Origin: Tetragonia tetragonoides | Lineage: Eukaryota > Streptophyta > Magnoliopsida > Caryophyllales > Aizoaceae | Direction: 5' to 3' | DNA length: 64,000 nt | NCBI GenBank assembly: GCA_038025085.1 | Contig: CM076154.1 | Coordinates: forward strand, 33,472,501 to 33,536,500 | Shown: piece after piece, positions 1 through 11,213 of the stretch | Layout: the number at the start of each line of letters is the position of its first letter | How positions within the stretch are numbered: position 1 is the first letter of the stretch | Position numbers and translations under genes: made by a program | Notes under the pieces: generated by a model | Database searches by the model: none | The model's input: the letters and a program-made list of their open reading frames with translations, nothing else | What the model was told of the DNA's origin: nothing

Positions 1-102
1 CACTCCACCTGGATAGCAGGGATGCGTTTGTTCAACCCGAGTTTTGTGGGTAAAGCCTCATTACATGCTCGCCACATAAACAACTTAGTACGAGGCTGGA
101 CA

Positions 103-3075
103 TTACAACTCCATATTTTGTTCCATACTGACTTGTCCGTGACAGAAGCCGAAGCTTGTGACTGCTTGTTGTGCATCCATAATCCCATGATACGCGCTAC
201 GAACAGAATAATGCCATTTCTTTTCCCAACTCCAGAAAATGGTATCATCTGGGAGACGGAAGCTGAGAGGGATTGCTAAGATTATATCCCATTCGAACGG
301 TAGAAAATAAGATTGAATATCACCAACCTTCCAACACTGTTGTTCCTCATTGTTCAGATCAGCTACCTTCAAGTTGAGATCATGAGAGCCTCTCGGAGAA
401 ATAATACGATGGGAGCCTGCGGAATAAATCCAAGGGTCCTTCCACACCTTAATACTTCTTCCATTACCTACCCTCCAAGCTCCAGCACATTCCTTTTCTT
501 ACTACCCACAACGCTTCCTTAATACCCTTCCATGAACGGCTAGGATTGCGACCCATGGAAGCAGACATCAGGTCGCCATGCGTGTAGTACTTAGCTCTCA
601 GCATGTCACCTAAAAGCCCGCCTTCTCCTTTAACCGGTCTCCATGCTTTCTTGCCCAACAGCGCCCAGTTAAACATTTTTAAGTCTCGGAAGCCGATACC
701 ACCTCTATTCTTTGGTCTGCACAATTTCAGCCAAGATTACCAATGAATTTTCCTCTCGTCTTTCTTTTGCCCCCAAAAAAATTGTGATACCATAGAACGA
801 ACTTTATTGCAGAAAGTAGCTGGCAAACTGAACACACTCATCGCATAGGTAGAGATTGATTGGGCCACTGCCTTTATGATCATCACATCTCTACCCGCCT
901 TAGATAGTAACAAGCCTTTCCACCCTTGATGCCTTTTCCAAAGTCTTTCCTTCAACGGCCCATAAATTTGTTTTTTAGAGAGACCTACTACCACAGTAGG
1001 TAACCCCAAATAACGATTGTGATAATCAACTTCCTCAACTTTCGGTACCCAGCGCACACAATCCCAAACTTCACTTCTAACTCCTTTACTGAACCAAACA
1101 CTAGATTTCTCATAACTCACTTTTTGTCCCGAAACTCCCTCGTATAAATTCAACAAATCCTTCACCCTCCTCGCGGCGACCTCAGAAGCTCTCGAAAATA
1201 AGAGACTATCGTCTGCAAAAAATAGGTGTGTGATTGAAGGAGCACCCTTACAGATGCGCACACCCTCAATGGAATTATTTTCTTCCGCCTTCCAAATGAG
1301 ACCAGACAACACTTCAGCACACAAAAGAAATAAATATGGTGAGATCGGATCACCCTGGCGAAGGCCTCTACTAGGAGTAAAGACCCCTGTTGGGCGCCCA
1401 TTAATAAGTACTGAGAAAGACACCGAGCGGACACAGAGCATAACTCTGCTAATCCACCCATCATCGAACCCAAATCTCCGCAACACATTCTCCAAAAAAT
1501 CTCACTCAATTCTATCGTATGCTTTTACCATATCCAGTTTTAGAGCAAAAGACCCCGTCCTCGATACATCATGTTTCATAAAGTGACAAGTTTTCAGAGC
1601 CATTAAAATATTGTCAGTAATAAGACGGCTTGGAGTGAATGCGCTCTGATTTAAAGAAATAATATTTGGGAGAATCTCCTTCAACCTGTTCGCCAGCACC
1701 TTCGAAATCAGCTTGTAGAGCACATTACACAAACTAATGGGATGGAAATCCGTAATCACCTATGGGTTCTTTTTCTTCGAAATGAGGACTATATATGTAT
1801 GATTCAATTCCTCTGGCATGTTACCCCCATTCAAAAATTGGAGAACAAGATTTGTCACAACCCCACATACAATATTCCAGTAGTGCTGATAAAAAAGAGG
1901 ACACATATCATCTGGGCCGGGTGCCTTAATTGGGTGTATTTGACTCAAGGCAATCTTCCTTTGCTTCCAGCTCGAAGCTTGACGGTGGAAAAATCCCGTG
2001 TGACGATCTCCCGCCTCAAGCCACAACACACATGACCTTTGGCGCCAATACATCAATACATCTCTTCTTCTCTAACTAAATTATCAATATCACGAATAAT
2101 TGATATGTCTCCTCTCCTCGAGTTGTTGTGCTGACAACTCGCCTCTATTCAAATGTTTTAATTTCTTCCTCTTGCGCCGCAGTTCGCTAAAAATTGCACC
2201 AAACTCACTTTCACTCCACGACTCTAGCTCAGTTGCACACCATTTTATTTTCTCAAAAACTATAGGTCCACTCAGCACCCATGCCTCACGAATTATGCCT
2301 TCGGCACTGGTCATTGTCAGTCCAAAGTTGTTCAAACCTGAACACCTTTGGATCCCTTCTTGTTTGTCTCTCACCCTCCAGTATCAGTTTAATAGGTGCA
2401 TGATCAGAAATTTCTCGCTCAAGATGGATAAGCTTTGCATGAGGGAAAATATCCATCCAAGCATCAATCGCAAACGCTCGATCGAGGTGACTTTGAACAT
2501 TGAGAATACCTTCACGCCCATTGTCATAAGTAAAGGGATATCCGAAGTACCTCACATTTCTAAGACCACATCTATCTACTGCATTCCTGAAGTTTTTCAT
2601 TTATCTCTCAGCTCTATTATTTCTCCCAAGCACTTCATCAGAAAATAAAACCTCATTATAGTCACCAATACACAGCCACGGATCATTATATGTCCCAGCT
2701 AGCAAACTCAATAATTCCCAATATAAGTGTCGATTATGAATTTCGGGCCATCCATAAAAATCAGTCATTCTCCATACACCAGTACCCAAGCCGCTCTCCA
2801 CCCTAACATCAATATGATGACTAGATTGTGATAACAAGGATACCACAACCTCCTTTTTCCATAATAGAGCCAATCCACCAGATCGCCCGACACTATCAAC
2901 AAATACTCCGTAATACTCTCGTAACTTCTCCAAAATAGGAGCCATTTCACGTCCGCTAAGTTTGGTTTCACTTAAAAAAAAGCACGGACGGGGCCTCACT
3001 TCGCACAAGTTTGCGAAGTAAAGAAACTACCCGGCGCTTGCCCAGCCCCAGACAGTTCAAACTTAAGATACTCAT
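103..3075 (-). pseudogene. LINE A ORF2 (endonuclease / reverse transcriptase / zf-RVT), broken and partial
   Basis: ORF2 nicks DNA and reverse-transcribes the element RNA. It opens at 3075 with MSILSLNCLGLG, the usual NCxGLG start of the endonuclease. ETKLSG, SVGRSGGLALLW, IGDYNEVL and ISDHAPI follow down to about 2290. The RT begins near 1950 with KAPGPDDMCPLFY, then LANRLKEILP and LDMVKAYDR. It reaches the catalytic block FADDSLLF near 1215. The zf-RVT region includes NRGGIGFRDL (about 700) and WSWEKKWHYSVRSAYH near 240. Frameshifts or stops occur near 3010, 2600, 2290-2060, 1760, 1500, 730 and 450. The downstream RNase H domain is outside the window. Confidence 0.92.
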
Positions 3076-4506
3076 TGCGTTTGGCGGGCCCGGTCACCAC
3101 CGGACTCCGCCGTACTCGCCAGTAAAGAGTTTGAAACCACATGAGCCTTCTTCGTGTTTTGACCTTCTATATCAATGATCATCATATCAGCCTCGTCAAT
3201 ATCTCTGTCTCTTTTTGAGTTCCCAGACATACTCATTCTATTACCCATACCCACTTTGGTGCCAGCATCTCTCCCTTCTCTTGCTTTCTTTCTCCACTTT
3301 CGAACATTACCACACCCCTTCTCTTCCTTCCCAACATTGAACAACAAACTACTCTCACCATTTCCTTCACACCCCAACTTCAAACTGTAGATAGAGAGCC
3401 TGTCAATATACGAAATAGGCTCTTTATCCTTTGTTATTTCTTGTCCCTCCAACACAACCTTACTACCCTCCTCGCTACACTCCCCATTATTAATGTTTTT
3501 GTTTCCCTGCACTTCCTCACCCCTATCTACTTTACTTACCGTAGCATGTTCCACCACACCTTCGGCACCTACACCTGCTCTACTATCTCCTTCTCCCAAC
3601 TACTCCCTTTTTCCTTCAATATTCCCTCACTCCTCATTTCCTCCACACTAGCCTTAATACCTACAGCATGAGCATTCTGAAGAGAAGCTAGCAATGGATT
3701 TTTTGCTTGCTTAAATTCAAGAAAACGCAAGATACGTTTGCAATTGGGCTCTGGTTGTTTTGCTAGCTCAGCAAATAACCTCCTTTCTTTCTCTCGATCT
3801 ACCGCAGACTGTCTACGTGCCATTTTGTTTGGAGTTGCACGTAACCAAGACCCATACTGGAGTCCATGCACTTTCAGATCCTCCTCCCCAAAACTCTCAC
3901 ATTCTTTGTCAAGGTGACTGATCATCCCACAAGCATAGCAATAATTCGGAGTATATCCACCACTACCCTGATATACATTGCCTTGTCCCAGCCAAAGTCC
4001 ACGGAGGGATCATACTCCATGAAGTGAAATATATGGTCCCCAATGAGTTTAGCAGTTTCATCATCATGTACCCCAAAAGGAACATCCAAGGCTTTTACCC
4101 AAAATTTTGCCCTATCAAAGACTATATCATCTGGTTTTTGCTCTCCTTTAATTTCTTTGAGAGCAAGTAAATGGTTATCAAAATTCCACGGTTTGTTATC
4201 AAGGACAAATTGGCGATCAGCCTCACTCATGAATTGAAAGATGAAAGTATTAGTATCCAACTCTTTAATAACTAAGCCTTTACTTACTTTCCATATTTTC
4301 TCCATAGTCTCCTTGAATGCCCTGACGTTGAATGGCCTTTGGGTCAATAGTCGCCCCGCAAGGCTCAAAGAGATTCTTCGATCAGTCATTGTCGCCTTCT
4401 TCCCCCTTGCCACCACCATTATCTCCTCGTCCACCGTCAATCGAAGATTTGCATAGTCCTTTGCAAGAGATTTTGCCATAGTTGCAGAAACCCTAGCCCA
4501 AGGCAC
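3072..4506 (-). pseudogene. LINE A ORF1 (gag-like RNA-binding protein), frameshifted
   Basis: In LINEs ORF1 is the nucleic-acid-binding chaperone that packages the element RNA. The first segment (4506-3922) matches the DUF4283 pattern, with FIFQFMSEADRQFVL and KPWNFDNHLLALKEI. The natural start is probably the second methionine, MAKSLAKDYANL, near 4479. After a frameshift near 3925 the frame carries a zinc knuckle, CYACGMISHLDKEC (C-x2-C-x4-H-x4-C), then YGSWLRATP. A polar, low-complexity tail follows (3599-3072) and ends in RARQTQ-stop. The stop TGA overlaps the ORF2 ATG as ATGA (3075-3072). At least two frameshifts are needed to read it through. Confidence 0.85.
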
Positions 4507-4699
4507 AGAAGAGAACAGGCACCAAAACCTAGAAATAAATTATCTCCAGGGAGCACAAAAAGATAAGAGATATGCTCTTCCAAAATCACCAAGGAATTGG
4601 CGTTAAAATCCTCATGTAGAAGTTGGGATCTGACACTTGTAGTTAAAGCTCTCACAAAATCGCTCAGGCTAGGGCTTCCTCGGGAGAGACGCGAGAAGT

Positions 4700-5310
4700 T
4701 TTCGTACAGATCACTTATTACGAGTGGTTTCTAGGTGATTTAGTTTGCCTATATAAACCAAAGGACATTGACTATATAACCTACGAAATCACAGAGCAAT
4801 AACGTGATATTTATTCAGGTGATTTCATAAGAGGCATCTTGACTGTTATTGTGCGAGTTACTCATAGTGTTACCTTGGTATTCCTCTTGATATACTTGAG
4901 CGTGATTTCTCATAAGATTTGATTGTACCACTTTAGCTTATTGAGAAGCATATTGGTAAGATTTATTTGTTTAGAATACAACTGCCATAGTAGGTAGTTT
5001 AGTTCTTGGGTTTGGGGTTGAATTCAAGAATACGGCTCAACGGTAGATTAGGGTCTATTGTATTGAGTTTGGTTTACGGCTCTTAGTGGAGTTTGGAAAA
5101 TCCCCTAGGGTCGTGGTTGTACTTCTTGGTTGAGCTCAAGAAGGTTTCCACATAAAAATATGTGTCTCTTTATTAATTGCTTATTGCTTTGCTATTAACA
5201 ACGTAGTAACTAATAGAAAAATAAATTGTGCTTAAATTGATAATCTGCGAAAAATTTGAATAACTCCCTTAGACTCACTCACCCCCTTCTTGAGTCTATC
5301 CTTGAGTATA
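4700..5310 (+). repeat. Possible LTR remnant
   Basis: This stretch has no ORF. It contains a good TATA-like motif, CTATATAAACC, near 4749. Near 5147 it reads GGTTTCCACATAAAAATATG, which resembles the R/U5 region of many plant copia LTRs, and it ends near 5310 in GAGTATAACA. No matching second LTR or clear target-site duplication was found. It could equally be ordinary intergenic DNA. Confidence 0.3.
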
Positions 5311-5538
5311 ACATAATTGTCAAATCTTGAAGCATATTTTTGGCATGTAATTTTTACCTGTAAGTGACTGGCGTAATAATATCACAATGGAACAGATAAA
5401 TACAAACAATCAAAAGATTTAGCATTCAAGTCATACAATTTTTTCGTAATCATTTTTATGATTATTTTTAATAAAAATATGTGAAAAAGAAACCTAGAGA
5501 TAATAAAGATAACATTACAGTACTATAACATAATACAA

Positions 5539-5593
5539 GTCCCACATTGGAGAAGAATGTGAAAAGTTGTAGCCTTATGTCACTATAAATATA
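5539..5593 (+). promoter_or_regulatory. snRNA-type promoter (USE + TATA, Pol II spacing)
   Basis: The USE-like element GTCCCACATTG (5539-5549; plant consensus RTCCCACATCG) is followed after 34 bp by TATAAATATA (5584-5593). That spacing is the one known for plant Pol II snRNA genes. Sequence downstream of about 5612 is not a recognisable U RNA; only a weak likeness to the U2 segment TGTAGTATCT is seen. It is the first of three similar units about 0.7 kb apart. Confidence 0.5.
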
Positions 5594-6292
5594 TAAAACC
5601 AAGGTAGGAGTCATTCACTTAGATTTCCTTACTACGAGAAATTTAGTACTATCTATTACTAAAAATGTGACTAAATCTAATTAGTCAAAGGGCATTTGGC
5701 TAGGTGCTTAGTGTTTTTGAAACTAAGAGGTCACAAAAGGTGCGTTCTAATGATTTAAGGACACCGGAAAAAAAATGAAGGTATATTCGAATTAACCAAA
5801 ATATTTATCAATAATAACAACTATTGTTAGGAGTTTGACATCAGAGAAATGAGATCTTAAATTAAGATCAAAGATGGTATATGCATTTATATATTTTCTA
5901 ACACAATATATTGAGAAAGATAGATCTGAAATAGATAAGTATGGAAGACTATATATACTCAAATCAACATATAAAGTTGGAATATTGTGAAAGTCCTAGA
6001 ACAGTTCTCGACTGCATACTTTACTCAAGTCGTAAAAATTAGAAAGGAAAGTAAACCTAATGGACTATTAATAAAGCTGAAAATTGGAAAAGGTGGGAAA
6101 GAAAAAGGGAGCATAACTTAAGTAAAAAAGGTAAAAATATTAGCTATCAAAATTACCAAACCAAAAATAATGAAAATTGTAGTCAAGATCACAAACAAAT
6201 CCCTATAAATTTATTTTCCCTTATATTTCAAAACTAATTTTATATACAGCAATTTAAAACTATTGTGCATAAGCACAACTTATTTTGCAAAA

Positions 6293-6425
6293 GTCCCACA
6301 TCAGAAGAATATATGAGAAATACAATAAGTATGTATATAAAAATAATGTTAAGATTGAAACAAATCACATATACCTTTCTTAGCCTTCTGGTTGGAATCA
6401 AGTGTTTCAATCATTGTAGTCATCG
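6293..6425 (+). pseudogene. Degenerate U2 snRNA copy with its own USE/TATA
   Basis: USE GTCCCACATCA (6293-6303) is followed 30 bp later by TATATAAA (6334-6341). From 6371 the sequence reads ATACCTTTCT, identical to the first 10 nt of plant U2 snRNA. It then gives TAGCCTTCTG and an ATCAAGTGT block at the U2 positions that bind the intron branch site. Similarity fades after about 40 nt and no Sm site or 3' box was recognised. U2 pairs with the branch point in the spliceosome. This copy has many changes in the most conserved part of U2, so it is most likely a pseudogene. Confidence 0.55.
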
Positions 6426-6977
6426 AGACCCACATGGAAAAATAAAGTAAGAGATGAAACACAAATCAAATAAAAAAATTCTGGGTCATTCCTTCCATTG
6501 CAAGCGACAATTTAATTATTCTCCATTGAGTATTGGCTTTTTAATAATCTCCTAACTAATAAAAGTTAACTAATAAAAGTAACTTAACATAATATGAGGT
6601 GAAGAAAGTTCAGGAAAAAAATAATTTAGAATTACTTAACGTAATAATGTTCAGCTATACTTGCATACAAACTCATTGCATACAACACAGAAAAAAAAAC
6701 CATTGAACCTCCCAAACCCAAACTCATTCCCCTCAAGGCCTCAACTGAGCAAGTTTAAAAAAAATATAGCAAAATCAGTAATAGAAAAAAGTCTAATATT
6801 ACCAAAGCAAATAGTGATTACTGTGTAGAATTTTGGAGAAAATAATGATGTGCAAATATAACACAAGTTGCTGATTAAAAAAAAAGAAGGCATAAATTAT
6901 TCTTGCAAACTATTTATGACACAAAATTTTTATAGTGCAATGTTAAAACTAATTTGTACTTCTCAAAAGTATTATGA

Positions 6978-7110
6978 GTCCCACATCAGAAAAAACAAGA
7001 AAAAATAAAATAAAGAACATATATAAATCACCAATTTCGAGGCAAAGCACATCTTGATTAGCACTTAAGATCAAGTGAAGTATCATTTACTGTTTGATGA
7101 GCTACTGGTC
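6978..7110 (+). pseudogene. Second degenerate U2-like snRNA unit
   Basis: USE GTCCCACATCA (6978-6988) is followed about 31 bp later by TATATAAA (7020-7027). At 7066 the sequence TAAGATCAAGTG continues as AAGTATC. This matches the U2 block TAAGATCAAGTG-TAGTATC except for one base. The first 22 nt expected before it are poorly conserved, and the stem-loops after nt 45 are not recognisable. Together with 5539 and 6293 it forms a row of three snRNA-type units in the same orientation. Confidence 0.5.
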
Positions 7111-7308
7111 ATACACAAAAATATTATATTATATCATAATAACCAGTACATATTATTGGCAAAAACTACTATATGAAATATGAAAGAACAAGAATTATAA
7201 CAAAATCTTTAAAGGAGTAAAATGTTCGAAGGAGCAATTTATCTGGCAAATAAAATTTGCAACTTGCGCGTGCCTTCTGAATGCCGCAGATGCTTATTGA
7301 GATTTTGG

Positions 7309-8165
7309 TTTTTTTTTTTTTACAGCAAGTAATACAGAGTCATTAAAAAAACAAAAGACGGAAGTTGTTGCCTGCTTACACGAGTGGCAAGCTTATGCGC
7401 TTCCAAAACAAAAGACCTGGGAACTTTCTTGAATATACAGACTTGAAATTGTTTGCCTAGCTCCAAAATATGTCACACCATGCCCTTCACTTCCAGTGGT
7501 GGTTGAATCTTGCCTAAAAGAGCATCAACGAGAATAGCCGTGTCTGTGAATGCTTCAATCGCAGTGTAATGTCTTTGAACTGCCCAGCGGAGTGCTTCAT
7601 AGCAAGCAAGGCATTCCACCTGCACAGTAGACTGAGCATAGGTGATTGAAGGTGGCTCCTCCCCCTAGTTGTGTGGCATATGAAATCGATAAAGCAATCC
7701 AAGCAGTGCCAGAGTGCAGGCTATGCTTATGCCAAGATATGTCCGTGATAAGCGATATCGATGGTGCACTGTGCAGGTGCGTACCCAGATGGAAGACCCG
7801 ATCTGGTGGCGGTCTATCCGAGGAAACAGAGGAGCACTTTTTCAGATTGTGTGAGATCATCAAACGATTTTGGAAGGCTAGTCAGCTGGGCCTTAATGTT
7901 GAGGCCAATCAACCTCACTACTCCGTTATGTGTCTGGATCACCGACACTATTACATTCCTTGCGCGTCACACCACTTCTAACACCCTGGGGATGACGTAC
8001 TTCATTGCTTCCCTTTGGGAAATTTGATCGATGCGTAATGGAATCATTTTTAAAGGTGCAACCTTCTCCCTGCATGGGCTCGTCTCTCTTGAAGGAACAT
8101 TTTTCCAACAGAATGCTCAAGCAATTCAGCTAAGGCAAAAACGCTTACAACAACCACCAAACGAT
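7309..8165 (-). mobile_element. 5'-truncated, 5'-inverted LINE (twin-priming structure)
   Basis: Reading leftwards, an RNase H-type (RVT_3) domain runs from about 7790 to 7330. It includes TDISWHKHSLHSGTAWIAL, VECLACYEALRWAVQ, AFTDTAILVDALLG and VLEAHKLATRVS. It ends at a TAA directly against a 13-nt poly(A) tail, seen as T's at 7309-7321. One TGA interrupts it (near 7466) and a frameshift lies near 7650. To its right, on the opposite strand from about 7800 to 8160, lies a zf-RVT segment (ETEEHFFRLCE, YFIASLWEI, MRNGIIFKG). That segment should precede RNase H on the same strand. A 3' part in sense joined to an inverted 5' part is the known product of twin priming. No clean target-site duplication was found; GATTTTG at both sides is too short to rely on. 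Confidence 0.75.
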
Positions 8166-8256
8166 TTTGAGCTAGATAGACTTCAGTTCATGTTAGATAG
8201 TCAATATTTTCCTATTTTTCATTGTTTGTTTACCATGAGAAGGAAAATGATTTTTA

Positions 8257-8296
8257 GGGAAAAAGCATTTTCACCTATATAGGTGAATGTTTTCCC
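8257..8296. repeat. Strong palindrome (hairpin-forming)
   Basis: A perfect 18-bp palindrome, TTCACCTATATAGGTGAA, is extended by imperfect arms from GGGAAAAAGCAT to ATGTTTTCCC. It lies just right of the inverted LINE segment. The AT-rich sequence on to about 8740 ends in CAATCAAACAAAGCCT, a MITE-like end, but no matching left terminus was confirmed. Confidence 0.6.
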
Positions 8297-9121
8297 TTTA
8301 AAAAGAAGGGGAAACAATTCTTCTTTGGTGGGACACTATATCTGTGAAGCACTAATAGCTAGAGTAATAGTGGACTTTATCATCGAGTTTGGTTGTTAGG
8401 ACTTCGAGCCATAAAATCAAACCCGCACCCGACTTGATTGGGTCTTGGACCGAACTTTTGGGCCACTTTCTCAAAATTGATTTTTTTCTTCAAATAATTA
8501 TAACTTTTGACTTCAATATGTGTTTGAGGTGATTTTTTTTTTTTGAGTCCACCTAAGTTTTCGAGATCTATGCAATTATGTTAGCAGGTTAGGGTAACTT
8601 TTTTACAAAAGACAGTTTTTTAGGAAATCTGTTTTCCATTATAGCCAACCAACAAAAAATGTAAAAAATAAATAAATTATTTTACTTTGAAAATAATTTT
8701 TAGTTGAAATTGATTTTCGCTCAATCAAACAAAGCCTAAACAAACATCTCTCCAGACACTTAATTCCCTTGAAAGCAAAGGGTAAGTAAATTTATAAGAC
8801 CACTACACTTTCTCTCACCACCCCATAAAAAATTGCACACTAAATTCTCCTAAAGTTTCCACCTTTTGTAAAACTGAAGTTTTGGCCGTATAAGTGTCAC
8901 AAATTCTTCAACTCCTTTTTTTTCTATTTACTAATAAAAATATTCTCTTGATACTGAAACAGTTAAACACCACCAATCGTGAATTTTTGAGATGTATATA
9001 AACAAATCAAGACTAAAGAGAGAAAACATTCTTTTCTAACACTTCTCATTCAGAAAGTTCATTCATTTTCCAAAACTTGCAGTTTAAAACGTTTTACCCT
9101 CTTTTTCATGTGGTCAAAAAA

Positions 9122-9164
9122 GTCCCACATTGAACAAAAACAAAACAATCCTATTGTTTATAAG
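9122..9164 (+). promoter_or_regulatory. Pol III-type USE + TATA promoter
   Basis: USE GTCCCACATTG (9122-9132) is separated by 24 bp from TTTATAAG (9157-9164). The 23-24 bp spacing is the one that directs RNA polymerase III in plant U6, U3, 7SL and MRP genes. The expected start is about 25-30 bp further on, near 9187, where a GC-rich structured sequence begins. Confidence 0.6.
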
Positions 9165-9186
9165 TGATAGCCGGACAAGATTTATT

Positions 9187-9528
9187 GCCGAGCTGGGTAG
9201 CATCAGCTTGTAACTCAAGCGAGGGCTTTAAAGTGGTTGGACATGACTTTGACCCCCTTGGTAGGGTTAATGGCTTGCACCTATCTGGTCTGAGCCATTC
9301 CAAGCAGAGAGATGGGCCGCGTGGTTGGTTTGGGCGAAGGCCTGGTCCAAACGGTTCTTAGAGTGGAGGGCACAGCGCCAGGCGGCTTTCAGCTAGCAGC
9401 GAGCCATGCACACCTTCTGCTCCCTCCCGCTCCTGCCAGTGGAATGGAAGGATAACTAGTTGGTGCATCATCATCCTTGGCCCGTAAGTACCCTCTGTAG
9501 GCCGAGTTCTATTGGACGACCACTTTTT
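9187..9528 (+). ncRNA. Pol III-type structured RNA, 5' domain 7SL (SRP RNA)-like
   Basis: This is an island of GC-rich sequence in AT-rich DNA with no supported protein. It starts GCCGAGCTGGGTAGC, followed by GCTTGTAACTCAAGCGAGGG. These look like the 5' Alu domain of plant 7SL RNA (GCCGRGC start, UGUAAC loop, CAAGYGRGGG). It ends at a T5 tract, 9524-9528, as expected for Pol III termination. The S-domain signature GGAGCAG was not found, so the identity of the middle part is uncertain. It could be a 7SL relative, RNase MRP RNA or a pseudogene. 7SL RNA scaffolds the signal recognition particle. Confidence 0.42.
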
Positions 9529-9792
9529 GATAATTTATAATCAAAGCGGAAGACAAAAATGTTTGTATAAATCTTAGAGTGGAGGACATCGCGCCAGGCT
9601 GGTTTCAGCTAGCGAGCAGCACACACCTCCCATTCCTGGTAGTGGAATGGAAGGATAACTAGTCGGTGCATCATCATTGGCCCGTCAATACCCCGTAGGC
9701 CGAGTTCTATTGGACAACCAATTTTTGTTAATTTTGTCTACAATAATAAAAGCGGAAGAAAAAAATATTTATACATATAAATCTTTTGTGTG
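9357..9792 (+). repeat. Tandem duplication of the 3' half of the ncRNA locus
   Basis: Unit 1 (9357-9572) and unit 2 (9573 to about 9792) are direct repeats of about 216 bp. Both begin CTTAGAGTGGAGG, contain GCGCCAGGC, TTTCAGCTAGC, GGAATGGAAGGATAACTAGT and GGCCGAGTTCTATTGGAC, and end in a T tract (T5 at 9722-9726 in unit 2). Both then continue into AAAGCGGAAGA. The second unit lacks the promoter and the 5' domain. Confidence 0.8.
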
Positions 9793-10364
9793 CTAAGAGC
9801 TATATCATAAACACGATTAAATAAAGACAATAATGGTTTAGAAAGGACTATGACATTATTTTATATGCATTAATGGATTGGAATAGTAATCAATCTTATG
9901 CCCTATATATTTCAATCTAAATTAACTTATCTAATCCGTTCCTCTCCCAAAAAAAAAAAAAAAAAAAAGAAAACTAATCCATGTATCATTACTAAACTAC
10001 CTTAAAAATTCAAATCAACCCCTACAAATTTTAAAAAAATATATATATAAATTCATAATTATCCTCTGTTATCAACAAAGTTATAGCTAATTCTTCTTTT
10101 TTTAGGGGAAAGTTATATCTAATCTTAGAGAAGTAAAACCTTCACAAATTGATCGAAGGTTTAAATTCAAACATGCAACTTGTTGCTTAGAAACCTGGAT
10201 GATACATTTTTCATAAATTCATTGTGCTTTATAGGCGTATATCAAATTTCATCTTCTTGTCGGGCTTTCTATTTCTTGACTATTTTCATACTGTTTTGCT
10301 TCTTTCGTTCGAAAAAAGTGAGGTAACCAAAATTTCTAAGAACTTTTGTGTTATGGTTCGTGCA

Positions 10365-10677
10365 TAGGCCTGGGCAACAGATTGGGATCGGTTGGCTAAT
10401 TTATTTTGGGTGGGGTTAGTCATGTTTGTAGGTGGGTGAGTCGGTCATGATTCGGGGCCGGACCATTTTGACCCGTTTAGAATTTAAAAAGTTTTCTTTT
10501 AATAAAAAAAAGTATTCAGGGGTCGGATTTTTTGTGATCCAATATTGACCCGTCTAACTTTTAAATGGGCCGACTCATTTTCACCCGTCCATTTACAATT
10601 GTAAACGGGCTATGACCCGTTGGGCAGTGGGCCAGGCAGGGTCAGTTACAGGGTCTCCTCCCACTTGCCCAGGTCTA
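10365..10677. mobile_element. hAT-type MITE, 313 bp
   Basis: The terminal inverted repeats are TAGGCCTGGGCAA and, at the other end, TAGACCTGGGCAAG (reverse complement). They are flanked by an exact 8-bp target-site duplication, TTCGTGCA (10357-10364 and 10678-10685). An 8-bp duplication with a TAGRCCTGGGC terminus is diagnostic of hAT elements. A relative is at 40301-40514. Confidence 0.92.
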
Positions 10678-11095
10678 TTCGTGCATTGTTTTAATAAAAT
10701 TGTGGTTAGATCAGGTAATGGAACATAGTGAGCAAAAGATGAGAGGCCAAGTGCTCTTCCAAGCATTAGGATGGGGGTCCGGTGCTTATTGGCCTTAATT
10801 TCAAATTGAAAGTGGTATTTGTTGCTATGTGCATTCGGGCTATCCCCTCCCCCCCATGTAATGGGCCTAGCTAAGAGCCTGTATGTGTATTGTTTTTTCA
10901 CGGTATTCAAGATACCAACTGGACCATAAATAATTATAACTATATGAATATATAAGTTATAAATTTATGATTTCTCAAAAGTATTATATAAACAAGAGTA
11001 TTTTTTACATTATAAATATTTGTATTTTTCACAAATCAATGGTCCAATTAGTGTAAAGATAAATAGGAGACAGAATGAATAATAAATAAATAAGT

Positions 11096-11213
<118 letters not shown>

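Larger units (their letters stand above)
1..4690 (-). mobile_element. LINE A, non-LTR retrotransposon, 3' end outside window
   Basis: This is an L1-type plant LINE read leftwards. It has an ORF1 (DUF4283-like domain plus CCHC knuckle) followed by an ORF2 (AP endonuclease, reverse transcriptase, zf-RVT). The RNase H domain and poly(A) expected at the 3' end would lie left of base 1. The 5' end is placed near 4690 only because recognisable sequence fades there; no target-site duplication can be tested with one end missing. Frameshifts break both ORFs, so the copy is dead. Confidence 0.93.

Noticed and set aside
9164..9361. 65-codon plus-strand frame
   Set aside because: It overlaps the Pol III-type RNA locus from its TATA box onward; GC-rich structured sequence explains it better.
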